A DNA stretch of 64,000 bases, from contig NZ_AUML01000018.1 of assembly GCF_000430665.1 (NCBI RefSeq), positions 47,814 to 111,813 on the forward strand, read 5' to 3'. Below, one piece after another: positions 29,768 to 39,183 of this stretch. Position 1 is the first letter of the stretch. Each line of letters opens with the position of its first letter. The DNA comes from Aquimarina muelleri DSM 19832. GTDB taxonomy: Bacteria > Bacteroidota > Bacteroidia > Flavobacteriales > Flavobacteriaceae. Under the pieces are notes generated by a model. It saw nothing but the letters and a program-made list of their open reading frames with translations. It did no database searches and had not been told where the DNA came from. The position numbers were made by a program, and so were the translations under genes.

Positions 29768-31900
29768 CTATTCGAAAGTAGAAATTAAAATTTCTAGTAT
29801 GGTAATTGCAGCATCACTAATTTTTGTTCCTGGGCCAAATATAGCAACTGCTCCTGCATCAAACAGATGTTGGTAATCATCTGGGGGTATTACTCCACCT
29901 ACAATAATCATAATATCTTCTCTGCCATATTTTTTTAGCTCTTCTACTATCTGTGGCACAAGGGTTTTGTGTCCTCCTGCAAGAGAGGATACTCCTATAA
30001 TATGGACGTCATTTTCTACAGCTTGTTTTGCAGCTTCAGACGGGGTTTGAAATAAAGGGCCTATATCTACATCAAAACCTATATCAGCATAACTGGTCGC
30101 AACTACTTTTGCACCACGATCATGACCATCTTGCCCCATTTTAGCAATCATTATTCTAGGTCTTCTACCTTCTAGATCTGCATATTTATTTGCTAGTTCT
30201 TGGGCTTTGTGGAAGGATTCGTCGTTTTTTATTTCTTTTGAGTACACTCCTGTAAATGATTTGATTTCTGCTTTAAATCTACCAAACTTTTTTTCTAAGG
30301 CATCACTAATTTCTCCTAGAGTAGCTCTTAGTCTTGCTGCTTCTACTGCTAAAGCTAGTAAATTTTTATTATCATCAGTTGCTGCCAGAGTTAAATTATT
30401 TAACGCATTTTGTACTGCATTCTCATCTCGGGAAGCTTTTACTTTGTTAAGCCCTTCTATTTGTTGTATTCTTACGGCTTGGTTATCTACTTTTAAGGTG
30501 CTAATAGCCTCTTCTTCTTCTAATTTAAATTTATTAACTCCTATAATAATATCTTGCTCACTATCGATTCTGGCTTGTTTTCGAGCGGCAGCTTCTTCAA
30601 TTCGCATTTTTGGGATTCCTGCTTCAATTGCTTTTGTCATTCCACCTAGTCCTTCTACTTCTTCAATAAGTTTCCAAGCTTTATTGGCAATTTCTTTAGT
30701 TAAAGATTCTACATAGTAACTTCCTGCCCAAGGGTCTACTGTACGAGTAATTTGGGTTTCTTCTTGTAGATATATTTGTGTATTTCTTGCAATTCTTGCA
30801 GAAAAATCTGTAGGCAATGCAATAGCTTCGTCAAGTGCATTGGTATGTAAGCTTTGTGTGCCTCCAAATGCGGCTGCACTAGCTTCTATACAAGTACGAG
30901 CAACATTGTTAAACGGGTCTTGTGCAGTAAGGCTCCATCCACTAGTTTGACAATGGGTGCGCAGCATTAAAGATTTTGGATTTTTTGGATTAAATTGCTG
31001 AATCAGTTTTGCCCAAAGCATACGTGCAGCACGCATTTTGGCTATTTCCATAAAATGATTCATGCCAATTGCCCAAAAGAAAGATAATCGAGGGGCAAAA
31101 GCATCAACATCCATTCCTGCTTCTAGTCCTTTTCGAATATACTCTAAACCATCTGCCAGAGTATATGCTAATTCGATATCACATGTTGCACCTGCTTCTT
31201 GCATATGGTACCCCGAAATGCTAATAGGGTTAAATTTGGGCATGTGCGCAGAACAGTATTCAAAGATGTCTCCAATTATTCGCATAGATGGAGTAGGAGG
31301 ATACACATAAGTGTTACGCACCATAAATTCTTTTAGAATGTCATTTTGGATAGTTCCAGAAAGTAATTTTTTATCTACTCCTTGTTCTTCTGCGGCCACA
31401 ATATAAAATGCCATGATAGGTAAAACAGCACCGTTCATAGTCATAGAAACAGACATTTTATCTAATGGAATTTGATCGAATAGTACTTTCATGTCTTCTA
31501 CACTATCGATTGCAACTCCTGCCATACCAACATCTCCAAATACTCGTTCATGATCACTGTCATATCCGCGATGTGTTGCTAAATCAAAAGCAACAGATAG
31601 CCCTTTTTGTCCTGCAGCAAGGTTTCTGCGATAAAAAGCATTGCTTTCTTCGGCAGTAGAAAACCCTGCGTATTGGCGTATGGTCCAAGGTCTACGAACA
31701 TACATAGTAGAGTATGGACCTCGCAAATACGGAGCAATTCCTGCGGAGAAGTTAAGATGATCTATAGTATTAAGATCCTCTTTGATATAATTGGATTTTA
31801 TATCAATTCCCTCAGATGTTGTAAATACGGTACTTTTTTGCTGTCTGTTTAAAGTAGCTTTTTTAGGTAATTGGATGTGTTGTACGTCTTTTCTAGTCAT
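29768..31900 (-). CDS. scpA: Methylmalonyl-CoA mutase, large (B12-binding) subunit
   Basis: 710 residues. The TIM-barrel part has [20 protein letters not shown] (substrate pocket) and [20 protein letters not shown]. The C-terminal cobalamin domain has the axial His in [10 protein letters not shown] (about 600-609), with [15 protein letters not shown] [14 protein letters not shown] and GGVIPPDD downstream. Interconverts methylmalonyl-CoA and succinyl-CoA with adenosylcobalamin. The partner subunit is encoded upstream in the same direction, separated by two small secreted-protein genes. Also called mutB. Confidence 0.96.
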   Translation of the reverse strand: MTRKDVQHIQLPKKATLNRQQKSTVFTTSEGIDIKSNYIKEDLNTIDHLNFSAGIAPYLRGPYSTMYVRRPWTIRQYAGFSTAEESNAFYRRNLAAGQKGLSVAFDLATHRGYDSDHERVFGDVGMAGVAIDSVEDMKVLFDQIPLDKMSVSMTMNGAVLPIMAFYIVAAEEQGVDKKLLSGTIQNDILKEFMVRNTYVYPPTPSMRIIGDIFEYCSAHMPKFNPISISGYHMQEAGATCDIELAYTLADGLEYIRKGLEAGMDVDAFAPRLSFFWAIGMNHFMEIAKMRAARMLWAKLIQQFNPKNPKSLMLRTHCQTSGWSLTAQDPFNNVARTCIEASAAAFGGTQSLHTNALDEAIALPTDFSARIARNTQIYLQEETQITRTVDPWAGSYYVESLTKEIANKAWKLIEEVEGLGGMTKAIEAGIPKMRIEEAAARKQARIDSEQDIIIGVNKFKLEEEEAISTLKVDNQAVRIQQIEGLNKVKASRDENAVQNALNNLTLAATDDNKNLLALAVEAARLRATLGEISDALEKKFGRFKAEIKSFTGVYSKEIKNDESFHKAQELANKYADLEGRRPRIMIAKMGQDGHDRGAKVVATSYADIGFDVDIGPLFQTPSEAAKQAVENDVHIIGVSSLAGGHKTLVPQIVEELKKYGREDIMIIVGGVIPPDDYQHLFDAGAVAIFGPGTKISDAAITILEILISTFE

Positions 31901-32021
31901 TACTTAAAGCCTCATTTCTAAATGATGAATTAATAAGGTTATAAAATTAAGGTTTTAAAAATGATTTTTTATTAAAAAAAGTAAAGTTCGAATATAAGTT
32001 TTTAGTAAAAAAGCAAAAAAA

Positions 32022-32648
32022 TCATTCAAATGCTTTTTCTATAACCATCAAAATAGAATAGTAAATATCAAAAGCTATAAAATTTTTAACCTCTATAGCG
32101 CAAAATTCTTTATCAGGGATGTAATAAACTCTTTGAGAGACTAATGAAGTGCTAACGTTTCCATCTTCTTCTAATGTGGTGATAATCTCTTTAAAATCAT
32201 CACTATCACTAGTATTTTTAAGACATTGAATAAAACCACCTCTGTAATTAAAGATTAGAATCTCTTTTTCATTTTTTTTATTAGAAGAAGGAGTAGAACT
32301 TTTTATAGTCTCCTTATTTTCGTATTCACTAAGTTTGATCCAAAGAGAATTTTTTGTATTTGCTATTTTTTTAAAATCTCTAGCTAATTGGATAGAATTA
32401 CTAGAAGGGAGTTTTTTGAGATCAATGGATAGACTAGCGACTTCGGCTAGGAAAGTTCTGTACGTTTTTATAGAGTCAGTACCAAACTTGTAATGAGTAA
32501 ATAAGTCTTTTTCAAAAGAATCATAAGCCTTTTTTATAATACCTGTTTCATCTACGTTAAGACAATTAACAACAGACTGTGAGAACGTATTATTTATACA
32601 TATACATAAGCATATAGCAATGATTCTAGATCTAATCTTTAGGGGCAT
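32022..32648 (-). CDS. Secreted protein of unknown function, paralogue 2
   Basis: 208 residues with a signal peptide (about 1-23, ending TFSQ). It is clearly homologous along its whole length to the product at 32798-33442: shared segments include SFEKDLF.HY, DSIKTYRTFL, FNYRGGFIQCLKN, DGNVS and VKNFIAFDIYYSIL..IEKAF. No known domain recognised; a single conserved Cys follows GGFIQ. It lies inside the mutA-mutB gene order. Confidence 0.75.
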   Translation of the reverse strand: MPLKIRSRIIAICLCICINNTFSQSVVNCLNVDETGIIKKAYDSFEKDLFTHYKFGTDSIKTYRTFLAEVASLSIDLKKLPSSNSIQLARDFKKIANTKNSLWIKLSEYENKETIKSSTPSSNKKNEKEILIFNYRGGFIQCLKNTSDSDDFKEIITTLEEDGNVSTSLVSQRVYYIPDKEFCAIEVKNFIAFDIYYSILMVIEKAFE

Positions 32649-32797
32649 TGATTTAGATTTAGTTATATTAATTTATAAATTCAATTTATCAAATAAAGGA
32701 GTGAAGTTAACAATAAGTTTGTAAACATTAACGTTTCCTTGTGTTTTTTTGGTTAAAAACACACATTTTGTTACTTGTGTTTTGTTTTAAGTGTAAT

Positions 32798-33442
32798 TTA
32801 TTTAAATGCTTTTTCGATTATTAATAGTATCGAGTAATAGATATCAAATGCTATAAAATTTTTTACCTCAGGGGAGTTAAGTTCTTTGGTTGGTAAGTCA
32901 TGAAGCCTTTGTGCAATTAAGGATGGACTAACATTACCATCATATTCTAAAGTATTAATAATATCTTTAAAGCTATTACTAGAGCTATTATTTTTTAAGC
33001 ATTGTATAAAACCTCCGCGATAATTAAAAGTCATTATCTCTTCTTCATTTTTTGTATCTGTTTTTGGGGTAGAAGTTTCCTTAGAAGCTTCCATTTGATC
33101 GTCGTATGTACTTAGTAAAACCCAAAGAGAGCTTTTGTCTTTTGCTTTTTTCTTAAACATACGTGCTAATTCGATAGAAGTGTCTGATGGTAGCTTTCGG
33201 AGATTTATAGATAGGCTGTATAGCTCTGTAAGAAATGTTCGATATGTTTTTATAGAATCGTTATTGAATTCATAATGGTTAAATAAATCTTTTTCAAAAG
33301 AGTCGAATGACTTTTTTAGCAATCCCATAGTATCTATACTAAGACAATTAAATTTTTTGTTACTAGTTTGAGAACTACTTATAGTACTAATAGATAATGC
33401 TACCAAAAATAGTAAAATTTTATGCTTAATTTTCTCGAACAT
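32798..33442 (-). CDS. Secreted protein of unknown function, paralogue 1
   Basis: 214 residues, signal peptide about 1-24 (SISTISSSQ). Predicted mostly helical with one central low-complexity linker (ASKETSTPKTDTKNEEE) that differs from its paralogue at 32022-32648, while flanking halves are conserved. Tandem duplication is the simplest origin. It lies 61 nt after mutA; a 149-nt gap separates the pair. Confidence 0.75.
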   Translation of the reverse strand: MFEKIKHKILLFLVALSISTISSSQTSNKKFNCLSIDTMGLLKKSFDSFEKDLFNHYEFNNDSIKTYRTFLTELYSLSINLRKLPSDTSIELARMFKKKAKDKSSLWVLLSTYDDQMEASKETSTPKTDTKNEEEIMTFNYRGGFIQCLKNNSSSNSFKDIINTLEYDGNVSPSLIAQRLHDLPTKELNSPEVKNFIAFDIYYSILLIIEKAFK

Positions 33443-33502
33443 GAATTGAAAAATTAATTATGAAAACACAATATTTCCCTTAAGTTACGAAAAATTAATG
33501 AG

Positions 33503-34879
33503 TTATGTTGTCGTTGTTTTAATTTTAGCTTCTATTTTTTGTGTTAATCTGGTTGTTATAATTGGGGATAATAATGTTTTTCGTATTTTTTTCTCTGGGA
33601 ATACAACTTTTTGAAAACTAGGGATGTGCTCTTCAGAATTTTGATATTTATTAGATCCAGTTAATATGATTTTTTCATTATCAAATAACTCCTGTTCTTT
33701 TTCGGCACTTTCCTTTATTTTCTTTTGAATGATACCTGATTTTAATTGGTGTAAAAAACCACCACCTTCTTCTATGTTTTTAAATAACTCTAAAGCTTTT
33801 TCTGCTATCTGGTTGGTTAAACTCTCTATATAATAAGATCCAGAAGCTGGGTTAGAAACTAAGTTAAAGTAGCTTTCATTTTTCAAAATTAAAAGCTGAT
33901 TTAATGAAATTCGGGTTCCGAAATCATTTTCGAGATGATAAATATCATCATACGGTATATTTTGTATAGTATCTGCACCACCTAATATAGCACTCATACA
34001 TTCTGTAGTAGTGCGTAGCATATTAACATTATAGTCCAGAATGGTTTTGTTTCTGTGTGATGGATATGCTATTATATGACATTCTGGTATTACATCATAC
34101 TCTAAAGCCAAAGCACTCCATAATATTCTTAAAGCTCTTAGTTTAGCAATTTCAAAAAAGTAGTTTCCTCCAACGGCGACTTTAAATACGGGTATTGTAT
34201 TTTTTAAAGTAGTAATAGAGTTGGATTCAAAATGATGTAAATACTCATTAGCATGCCCTAACCCATAGGCAAGCTGCTGTACCATAGTAGCTCCTGCATT
34301 TTGATACAAGTCAAGATTAATACTTATAGTGCTTTTGAGGTTTGAGTTTGTAGTTATTGTATTTAATAGTGTGTGATCCGTAGTTAAATTATCATACCAA
34401 TTACCTGTTTTTGCTAAGTTGCCAATAATATCTGTTAGGAGATAAATGTCAAGATGTGTTTCTTTGGCATGTTCATTAAGTTTTTGAATATATGTAGAAG
34501 AAAGGAAATCTGTTTCTAAATATATAGAAATATCAGAAGGAATGTTTAATAAAAGATCATTTGGGTCGATTTGTTCATTAGATATTATAAAATGAATGCT
34601 TTCTGCTCCTCTTTTAATTTCTTTTAGTGCTTTTTGGTTGCTGTTACTGGCTTGGTCTACTATTATTTTTATAGAGTTTCTCCATGTAGAAGGGTGTGAA
34701 ACTTCATTTTTTATGTCTGTAATATCTTCTTGATTATAAAAAGGTTTAATATCAATCCCTTCTAGAGATTTATATATTAATGCTTCATTATAATCTGCAC
34801 CTTTAAGGTCAAACTGAATTTTTTGTTTCCATTGTTTTGAAGAAACGTCTTCAAAACTATTAAATAAGGATTTAGTCAT
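33503..34879 (-). CDS. mutA: Methylmalonyl-CoA mutase, small subunit
   Basis: About 458 residues from the ATG at 34879 (MTKSLFNSFEDVSSKQWKQ), which overlaps the divIC stop by 8 nt. The TIM-barrel-like fold has NLDLYQNAGATMVQQLAYGL and FFEIAKLRALRILWSALALE, followed by a helical end. It ends before the place where a cobalamin domain would start, so catalysis rests on the large subunit and this chain is structural, as in other heterodimeric mutases. Shorter than actinobacterial MutA (over 600), as usual in Flavobacteria. Confidence 0.9.
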   Translation of the reverse strand: MTKSLFNSFEDVSSKQWKQKIQFDLKGADYNEALIYKSLEGIDIKPFYNQEDITDIKNEVSHPSTWRNSIKIIVDQASNSNQKALKEIKRGAESIHFIISNEQIDPNDLLLNIPSDISIYLETDFLSSTYIQKLNEHAKETHLDIYLLTDIIGNLAKTGNWYDNLTTDHTLLNTITTNSNLKSTISINLDLYQNAGATMVQQLAYGLGHANEYLHHFESNSITTLKNTIPVFKVAVGGNYFFEIAKLRALRILWSALALEYDVIPECHIIAYPSHRNKTILDYNVNMLRTTTECMSAILGGADTIQNIPYDDIYHLENDFGTRISLNQLLILKNESYFNLVSNPASGSYYIESLTNQIAEKALELFKNIEEGGGFLHQLKSGIIQKKIKESAEKEQELFDNEKIILTGSNKYQNSEEHIPSFQKVVFPEKKIRKTLLSPIITTRLTQKIEAKIKTTTT

Positions 34880-35231
34880 CATTTTTGTTTTTAGGTACAC
34901 TGTCTTCGTATTCGATGATGTATATTTCTTCATCATCACGTTTCATAAAATATTCTTCTCGTGCAAATTTTTCAAGTTCATTACTGTCTTTTAAAATTTT
35001 AATATCTTTTTGATCTTTTACAATCTCTTTTATGTAATACTTTTTATTATCATTAAGTTCTTGGATTTCTTGATCTAACTCTCTGTGAATCAGCCATGAA
35101 TTTGTGTCTAGAAACAGCATCCAAATAACGAATAATAAGATGATAAACAGATATTTATTTAGAAATACAGCAAATATCGGTATCATTACCGGTTTGTTTT
35201 TTAATTTTTGAAAATGTTGTTTTAACTTCAA
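34872..35231 (-). CDS. DivIC/FtsB-type septum formation initiator
   Basis: About 119 residues from a TTG at 35231 (KLKQHFQKLKNKPV); alternatives are TTG 35267 and ATG 35186. One membrane span (LFIILLFVIWMLFLDTNSW) is followed by a coiled coil (LDQEIQELNDNKKYYIKEIVKDQ) and the conserved LEKFAREEYFMKRDDEEIYII. Bitopic divisome protein that scaffolds FtsL/FtsQ-like partners. Sits between udk and mutA, the regular flavobacterial order. Confidence 0.88.
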   Translation of the reverse strand: MKLKQHFQKLKNKPVMIPIFAVFLNKYLFIILLFVIWMLFLDTNSWLIHRELDQEIQELNDNKKYYIKEIVKDQKDIKILKDSNELEKFAREEYFMKRDDEEIYIIEYEDSVPKNKNDD

Positions 35232-35270
35232 ATTTAATAGATAATAATATTGGGGGTAAAGGTACAAAAG

Positions 35271-35879
35271 TTAATTCAAGCGTTCTTTGATAATAGTACG
35301 TACAATATCAATGGCTACATTATTATAATTATTGTTTGGTATAATAAGATCTGCAAATTCCTTAGTTGGATCTATAAATTGTTGGTGCATTGGCTTTAGG
35401 GTGTTTTGGTATCGATCTAAAACTTCATCTATATCTCTACCGCGCTCCACAATATCTCTTTTTAATCGACGTATTAATCGCTCGTCACTATCGGTTTGTA
35501 CGTATATTTTAATATCAAACATATCTCTAATTTTTGGATTGGTAAGTATTAAAATTCCTTCTACAATAATCACCTTGCTAGGTTTGGTAGTAACTGTTTT
35601 GTTAGTTCTATTATGCTCTACAAATGAGTATACAGGCTGTTCTATAGTTTTTCCTTTTCTAAGTTCTTTTAAGTGCTCGCATAATAAATCAAAATCAATA
35701 GATTGGGGATGATCAAAGTTGATTTTAACTCTCTCATCATAAGTTAGGTGGCTAGTGTTTTTATAGTATGAGTCTTGAGAGATAACACATACTTCGTTGT
35801 CTGGTAGCTCATTTACAATTTGATTTACAACAGTTGTTTTACCACAGCCAGTTCCTCCAGCAATTCCGATAATTAGCAT
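35271..35879 (-). CDS. udk: Uridine kinase
   Basis: 202 residues. Walker A GIAGGTGCGKTTVVNQI (about 5-21), SQDSYYKNTSHLTYDERVKI and FDHPQSIDFDLL are diagnostic of uridine/cytidine kinase in pyrimidine salvage. First gene of the leftward unit udk-divIC-mutA. A -7 element lies upstream. Confidence 0.95.
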   Translation of the reverse strand: MLIIGIAGGTGCGKTTVVNQIVNELPDNEVCVISQDSYYKNTSHLTYDERVKINFDHPQSIDFDLLCEHLKELRKGKTIEQPVYSFVEHNRTNKTVTTKPSKVIIVEGILILTNPKIRDMFDIKIYVQTDSDERLIRRLKRDIVERGRDIDEVLDRYQNTLKPMHQQFIDPTKEFADLIIPNNNYNNVAIDIVRTIIKERLN

Positions 35880-35892
35880 TCTGATTTTTTTG

Positions 35893-35900
35893 CAAATTTA
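35893..35900 (-). promoter_or_regulatory. -7 element upstream of udk
   Basis: TAAATTTG on the minus strand (35900-35893) matches TAnnTTTG and ends 13 nt before the udk ATG. No clear -33 TTG was found. The stretch 35901-36187 beyond it holds nothing else recognisable. Confidence 0.35.
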
Positions 35901-36187
35901 AAGATTGTTTTTGAGTTTTAAAGAGGATGTGTTTATGAGTTTTTAGTATATATTATTTGTTTACTGAATTTATACTAATAAAATGTTCTTTTTTCTCTGG
36001 TTATAGAATAGAAATAGATAGTAGTTTTTCTATACTTAATTCAAAAAATGATGTTTTTATACTTATGGATGTGAAGAAATTGTAAGCTCTTGAGAAAAGT
36101 AGTTTCTTATTTCTATGAAAATATTTTTTGATATTTTGTAGCTACAATTATTTTAGATTTGAATTTTGATTATAAATACAATATCAA

Positions 36188-36212
36188 AAAGCTCATCACA
36201 AAGATGAGCTTT
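36188..36212. terminator. Hairpin terminator at the edge of the repeat region
   Basis: AAAGCTCATC (36188-36197) pairs with GATGAGCTTT (36203-36212) around ACAAA. No gene ends directly beside it now, which suggests the gene it served was lost or replaced by the adjacent 21-bp array. Confidence 0.65.
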
Positions 36213-36304
36213 AAAACATAATTCAAATTGGCTAAATCAAAAAAAGAGTTTAAAATATGTTTATGTAGGCTTTATTTGGCTAATGCTTCTTTTTTAAACC
36301 AATT

Positions 36305-36598
36305 GTTAAACTTAACGTTTGTAGTGGTTTGTTCAAACAACACATTACCTTTGCTGTTTTCTTCCCAAACACCTTCTGTTGGGTCAAAAAGACGCTCCGT
36401 TTCACTCCATAAGCTAAACGTTTAGCTATGGAGGCTGAAATTTTAAAGAGCAGAGTTGAAATTTCAATAACCGAGGTTAAAAATTTAACAAGCTGGGTTA
36501 AAATTTCAAGACCGTTAGTTAAATACTTCGTCAAAAAGACGCTCGGGAAGGTCAAAAAGACCCATGATAGGCTCTTAGGGGTTAAACGTTTAGTATTG
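36305..36598. repeat. Degenerate tandem array of 21-bp units, locus 1
   Basis: The 294 bp divide exactly into 14 units of 21 bp. Examples of aligned starts are AGAGTTGAAATTTC (36452), GAGGTTAAAAATTT (36473), TGGGTTAAAATTTC (36494), GGGGTTAAACGTTT (36578), and AAGACGCTC at 36389 and 36536; several units end in GGTCAAA. Because 21 is divisible by 3, both strands show open frames of seven-residue repeats, which look like by-products rather than genes. A near-palindrome (CCATA, AGCTAAACGTTTAGC, TATGG) lies at about 36407-36431. A related array is at 42811-43116. Confidence 0.8.
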
Positions 36599-36741
36599 AC
36601 CACCCTATATTTTATACACCGTGTGTATCTGGCATGGGCATCTTTTTATGTGTTGAAGATAAATAATTCATCCAGTGCAAGTCCATTATGGACAGGAGTA
36701 ACCCTTTTTTTTATGTTGGGTAATAATGTTGTTGCCAATTT

Positions 36742-36903
36742 TTATTGAATAGTATATTCTTCTGAGTCAGGAACAATGGCTTCATGTTCTCTATTTGAAA
36801 TTTCTGTAAAATTAGTTATTGCATCACCTTTAAAATAGGATAAACCTCTTTTTAGTATTTTTTCATTAATGAGTTGCTCAAATTCGTTTAATTGTATTTT
36901 CAT
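36742..36903 (-). pseudogene. Truncated SWIM zinc-finger-family gene (N-terminus only)
   Basis: The minus strand encodes 53 residues starting MKIQLNEFEQLINEKILKRG and continuing LSYFKGDAITNFTEI to SEEYTI, then a stop. This resembles the first part of Bacteroidota SWIM-domain proteins, which normally run for several hundred residues. The zinc-finger part is missing and the 21-bp array lies on the truncated side. Found 22 nt downstream of the 36926-37693 gene. Confidence 0.55.
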
Positions 36904-36925
36904 TGTTTAGATGTAAAAGGGCTAA

Positions 36926-37693
36926 TTATTCTGATTTTAAGATAGGCTGTTTCTCTAAATCGTAAATCGTTTCTGATATTTCAACTCGAAACCATTGTTT
37001 AAACATTTTGTAATTACGTTTTTGAGGCCATTCTTTTTTGTTGGTATGCCAATCGTGTAATACCATTGTAAATAACTTATCGAATTTCTTTTCAAGAAAT
37101 CTTTCTAAATCGTTTATAGTGTCATTAACCAGATATATATCAACATCTATCTCATCCATTTTACTATCAGGATATAAATTATTGAGCCAATCTATAAATG
37201 GTTGTTTTGGTTTTATAATAAATGCACTTCGGTTTATATAGTTTTCTTCAAAATCTTCTTGAGCGTGCAGATTATTTTCTTCGTTTGTATTGACTATATT
37301 GGCTAAATATGATTCTTCCTCTTGGGTCACGACACTTAGTATAGGGTCTCCACCATCGTTTACTTCTTTTAATTCAAAATCTACTATAAAATTTGTATAC
37401 GCTTTGAATTTCTCTTCCTTGTGGGCTACCATTCTTTTTAGCAATAGAACATCTTCTTTATTTTGTTCAATTGAATTCATTGTTTTTTCAATATTTTCAC
37501 TTGGAATAATACTATTTATATTAGCCGTGTTCCAAGCATTAATTGCAAAATCAAGAATATCTTCTATGAATTCATAATCTTTAAAATCATCCATAAATGG
37601 ATTCATAAATTGCTCTAATAATTTTGAATACTTAACACCTGTATTAGGAACAATTTTGTTGTTTCCAAACAAATCAATTACTTTATTACTCAT
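36926..37693 (-). CDS. Conserved hypothetical protein
   Basis: 255 residues, no signal peptide or membrane span. The acidic N-terminal half is helical (LLEQFMNPFMDDFKDYEFIE). The C-terminal part has the pattern FIDWLNNLYPDSKMDEID, then LHDWHTNKKEWPQKR and FKQWFRVEISETIYDL; I recall this DWHT/WP/WF.VE pattern from uncharacterised proteins in several phyla. The adjoining SWIM remnant suggests the pair once worked together. Function unknown. Confidence 0.7.
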   Translation of the reverse strand: MSNKVIDLFGNNKIVPNTGVKYSKLLEQFMNPFMDDFKDYEFIEDILDFAINAWNTANINSIIPSENIEKTMNSIEQNKEDVLLLKRMVAHKEEKFKAYTNFIVDFELKEVNDGGDPILSVVTQEEESYLANIVNTNEENNLHAQEDFEENYINRSAFIIKPKQPFIDWLNNLYPDSKMDEIDVDIYLVNDTINDLERFLEKKFDKLFTMVLHDWHTNKKEWPQKRNYKMFKQWFRVEISETIYDLEKQPILKSE

Positions 37694-37702
37694 TTTTTTA
37701 TT

Positions 37703-37978
37703 TTAAAAGGCATTAAACTTATCTCCCATAGCGTGTTTTAAATTCCATTTTTTCGTGGTATCTAAAGCACGTTCTAATACAATTAACTTTTGGTCTATAT
37801 TCTCTTTAAAATACTCTACGGTTTCATCTATAATAATTACATCCAAACAAATTAAAGTCTCTTTATCTCCATATGTGGCTTTAAATTTTCTTCTATCAAG
37901 TATTCCATAAACTACACCAATAATAAATATTACTATGACTCGCAATATAATTTCACCATCTAGTTTTTGTAGATTCAT
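37703..37978 (-). CDS. Small hypothetical membrane protein
   Basis: 91 residues with one membrane span near the N-terminus (VIVIFIIGVVYGIL) and a soluble tail predicted helical. Nine nt upstream of the 255-residue gene, so probably co-transcribed. No family recognised. Confidence 0.55.
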   Translation of the reverse strand: MNLQKLDGEIILRVIVIFIIGVVYGILDRRKFKATYGDKETLICLDVIIIDETVEYFKENIDQKLIVLERALDTTKKWNLKHAMGDKFNAF

Positions 37979-38081
37979 TTTTGTTTCTATGTTGCCTAAC
38001 GGCAGTTTGTCTTAAAACAACCTAAATACTTATTTAAATGTACATAATTTTGGTTTTCCTACTCGACTGTAGCCAGTTTTT

Positions 38082-39179
38082 CTATCCAATTATTCTTTTC
38101 ATTAACCATTCAACTGGTCCATTTTTTCTATTCTTTAACCAATATGTAGCAAATAAAACGCACAATAGGCTGAATACTAAAGCATAAGATACTGAAAATA
38201 CTATAGGATAATCCCCCATTTTTTCTGGGTTAAGTAACTCAATTATCCCCATACCAACAATTACGTGTGCCACATAAAAAGTAAGAGCTAATTGTCCTGT
38301 TTTATTAAGCGCTAAAATTATTCTGTTCGTTGGATATCTTTTTCCAATTATGATACAAGTTGATATTATTGATATGGAAATTGCAATTCCATTAAGCATA
38401 TAAATTGGTAATGGCGGCATTGGGCTTGTTCCAATAATTTCTGTTAACTCACTTACAGATTGTTCGTTTCCTTTTGATAAAATAGAAATGGATGCGTATG
38501 ATAAAATTTGAATTACTATAAAAGCTATTGAGCTAACCCAAAATGCTTTTTTGATAAATCGGTCGTTTTTCAAATCCTGTTTACCAAACCAAAAGCCAAA
38601 AAGCATAAAAGAAACCCAAGGAATTACTGGGTGAAAACCATTTAAAAATAAGTTTCTGAAAAAACCATTAAATGTCCAAAAATCGAGATACTCTAAAGTG
38701 TCAAAATTCCATCCTGTTTTATAATCCCAAAAGCTAATGAGTAATGGGTAAATAAAGATGAATACAATTAATGATATTAAAATTACTTTTTCATTTCTTT
38801 TTGATAAAAGAAGTATTATAAGCATATAAATACTGTAAAAATGCAGTATATCTGCTGGCCAAACTAGTATATATGTAAGCCCTAGAATAAATAGGAATAG
38901 TGCTCTTTTAAATATTTTTATTCGAATAATTTTTAACTTTTGGCTGTCATTATTTCTCAATGCAGTATTTGTCATTAAAGCAAGCCCAACTCCTGCTAAA
39001 ACCACAAATGTTGCGGCAGCCTTACCGTCAAAAATATTTATGATGAATTTTAGCCAGCTCGACCCTTGCTGACCAAATACAACTTTAAAGTTCACTATTA
39101 TCATTCCGATAACAGCTAAAGCTCTTGCTAAATCAATCCCAGAAATGCGCACAGATTGTTTTTTTATATTGTATTGCAT
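38082..39179 (-). CDS. DUF418/heparan-N-acetyltransferase-like membrane protein
   Basis: About 365 residues with roughly ten membrane spans. The N-terminal RISGIDLARALAVIGMIIVNF and the end LKNRKNGPVEWLMKRI are characteristic of DUF418 proteins, relatives of acyltransferases that modify envelope glycans. The ATG at 39179 is used. Probably in one unit with the next gene upstream (4-nt spacing). Confidence 0.8.
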   Translation of the reverse strand: MQYNIKKQSVRISGIDLARALAVIGMIIVNFKVVFGQQGSSWLKFIINIFDGKAAATFVVLAGVGLALMTNTALRNNDSQKLKIIRIKIFKRALFLFILGLTYILVWPADILHFYSIYMLIILLLSKRNEKVILISLIVFIFIYPLLISFWDYKTGWNFDTLEYLDFWTFNGFFRNLFLNGFHPVIPWVSFMLFGFWFGKQDLKNDRFIKKAFWVSSIAFIVIQILSYASISILSKGNEQSVSELTEIIGTSPMPPLPIYMLNGIAISISIISTCIIIGKRYPTNRIILALNKTGQLALTFYVAHVIVGMGIIELLNPEKMGDYPIVFSVSYALVFSLLCVLFATYWLKNRKNGPVEWLMKRIIG

Positions 39180-39183
39180 CAAA

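Noticed and set aside
36305..36598. CRISPR array
   Set aside because: Units are contiguous with no constant repeat and no unique spacers of regular length; no cas genes nearby.
36428..36748. Open frame of 106 codons on the plus strand, and one of 107 codons on the minus strand (36280-36603), across locus 1
   Set aside because: Both frames arise from the 21-bp period, which keeps stops out of phase on either strand; neither has a plausible protein family or promoter.
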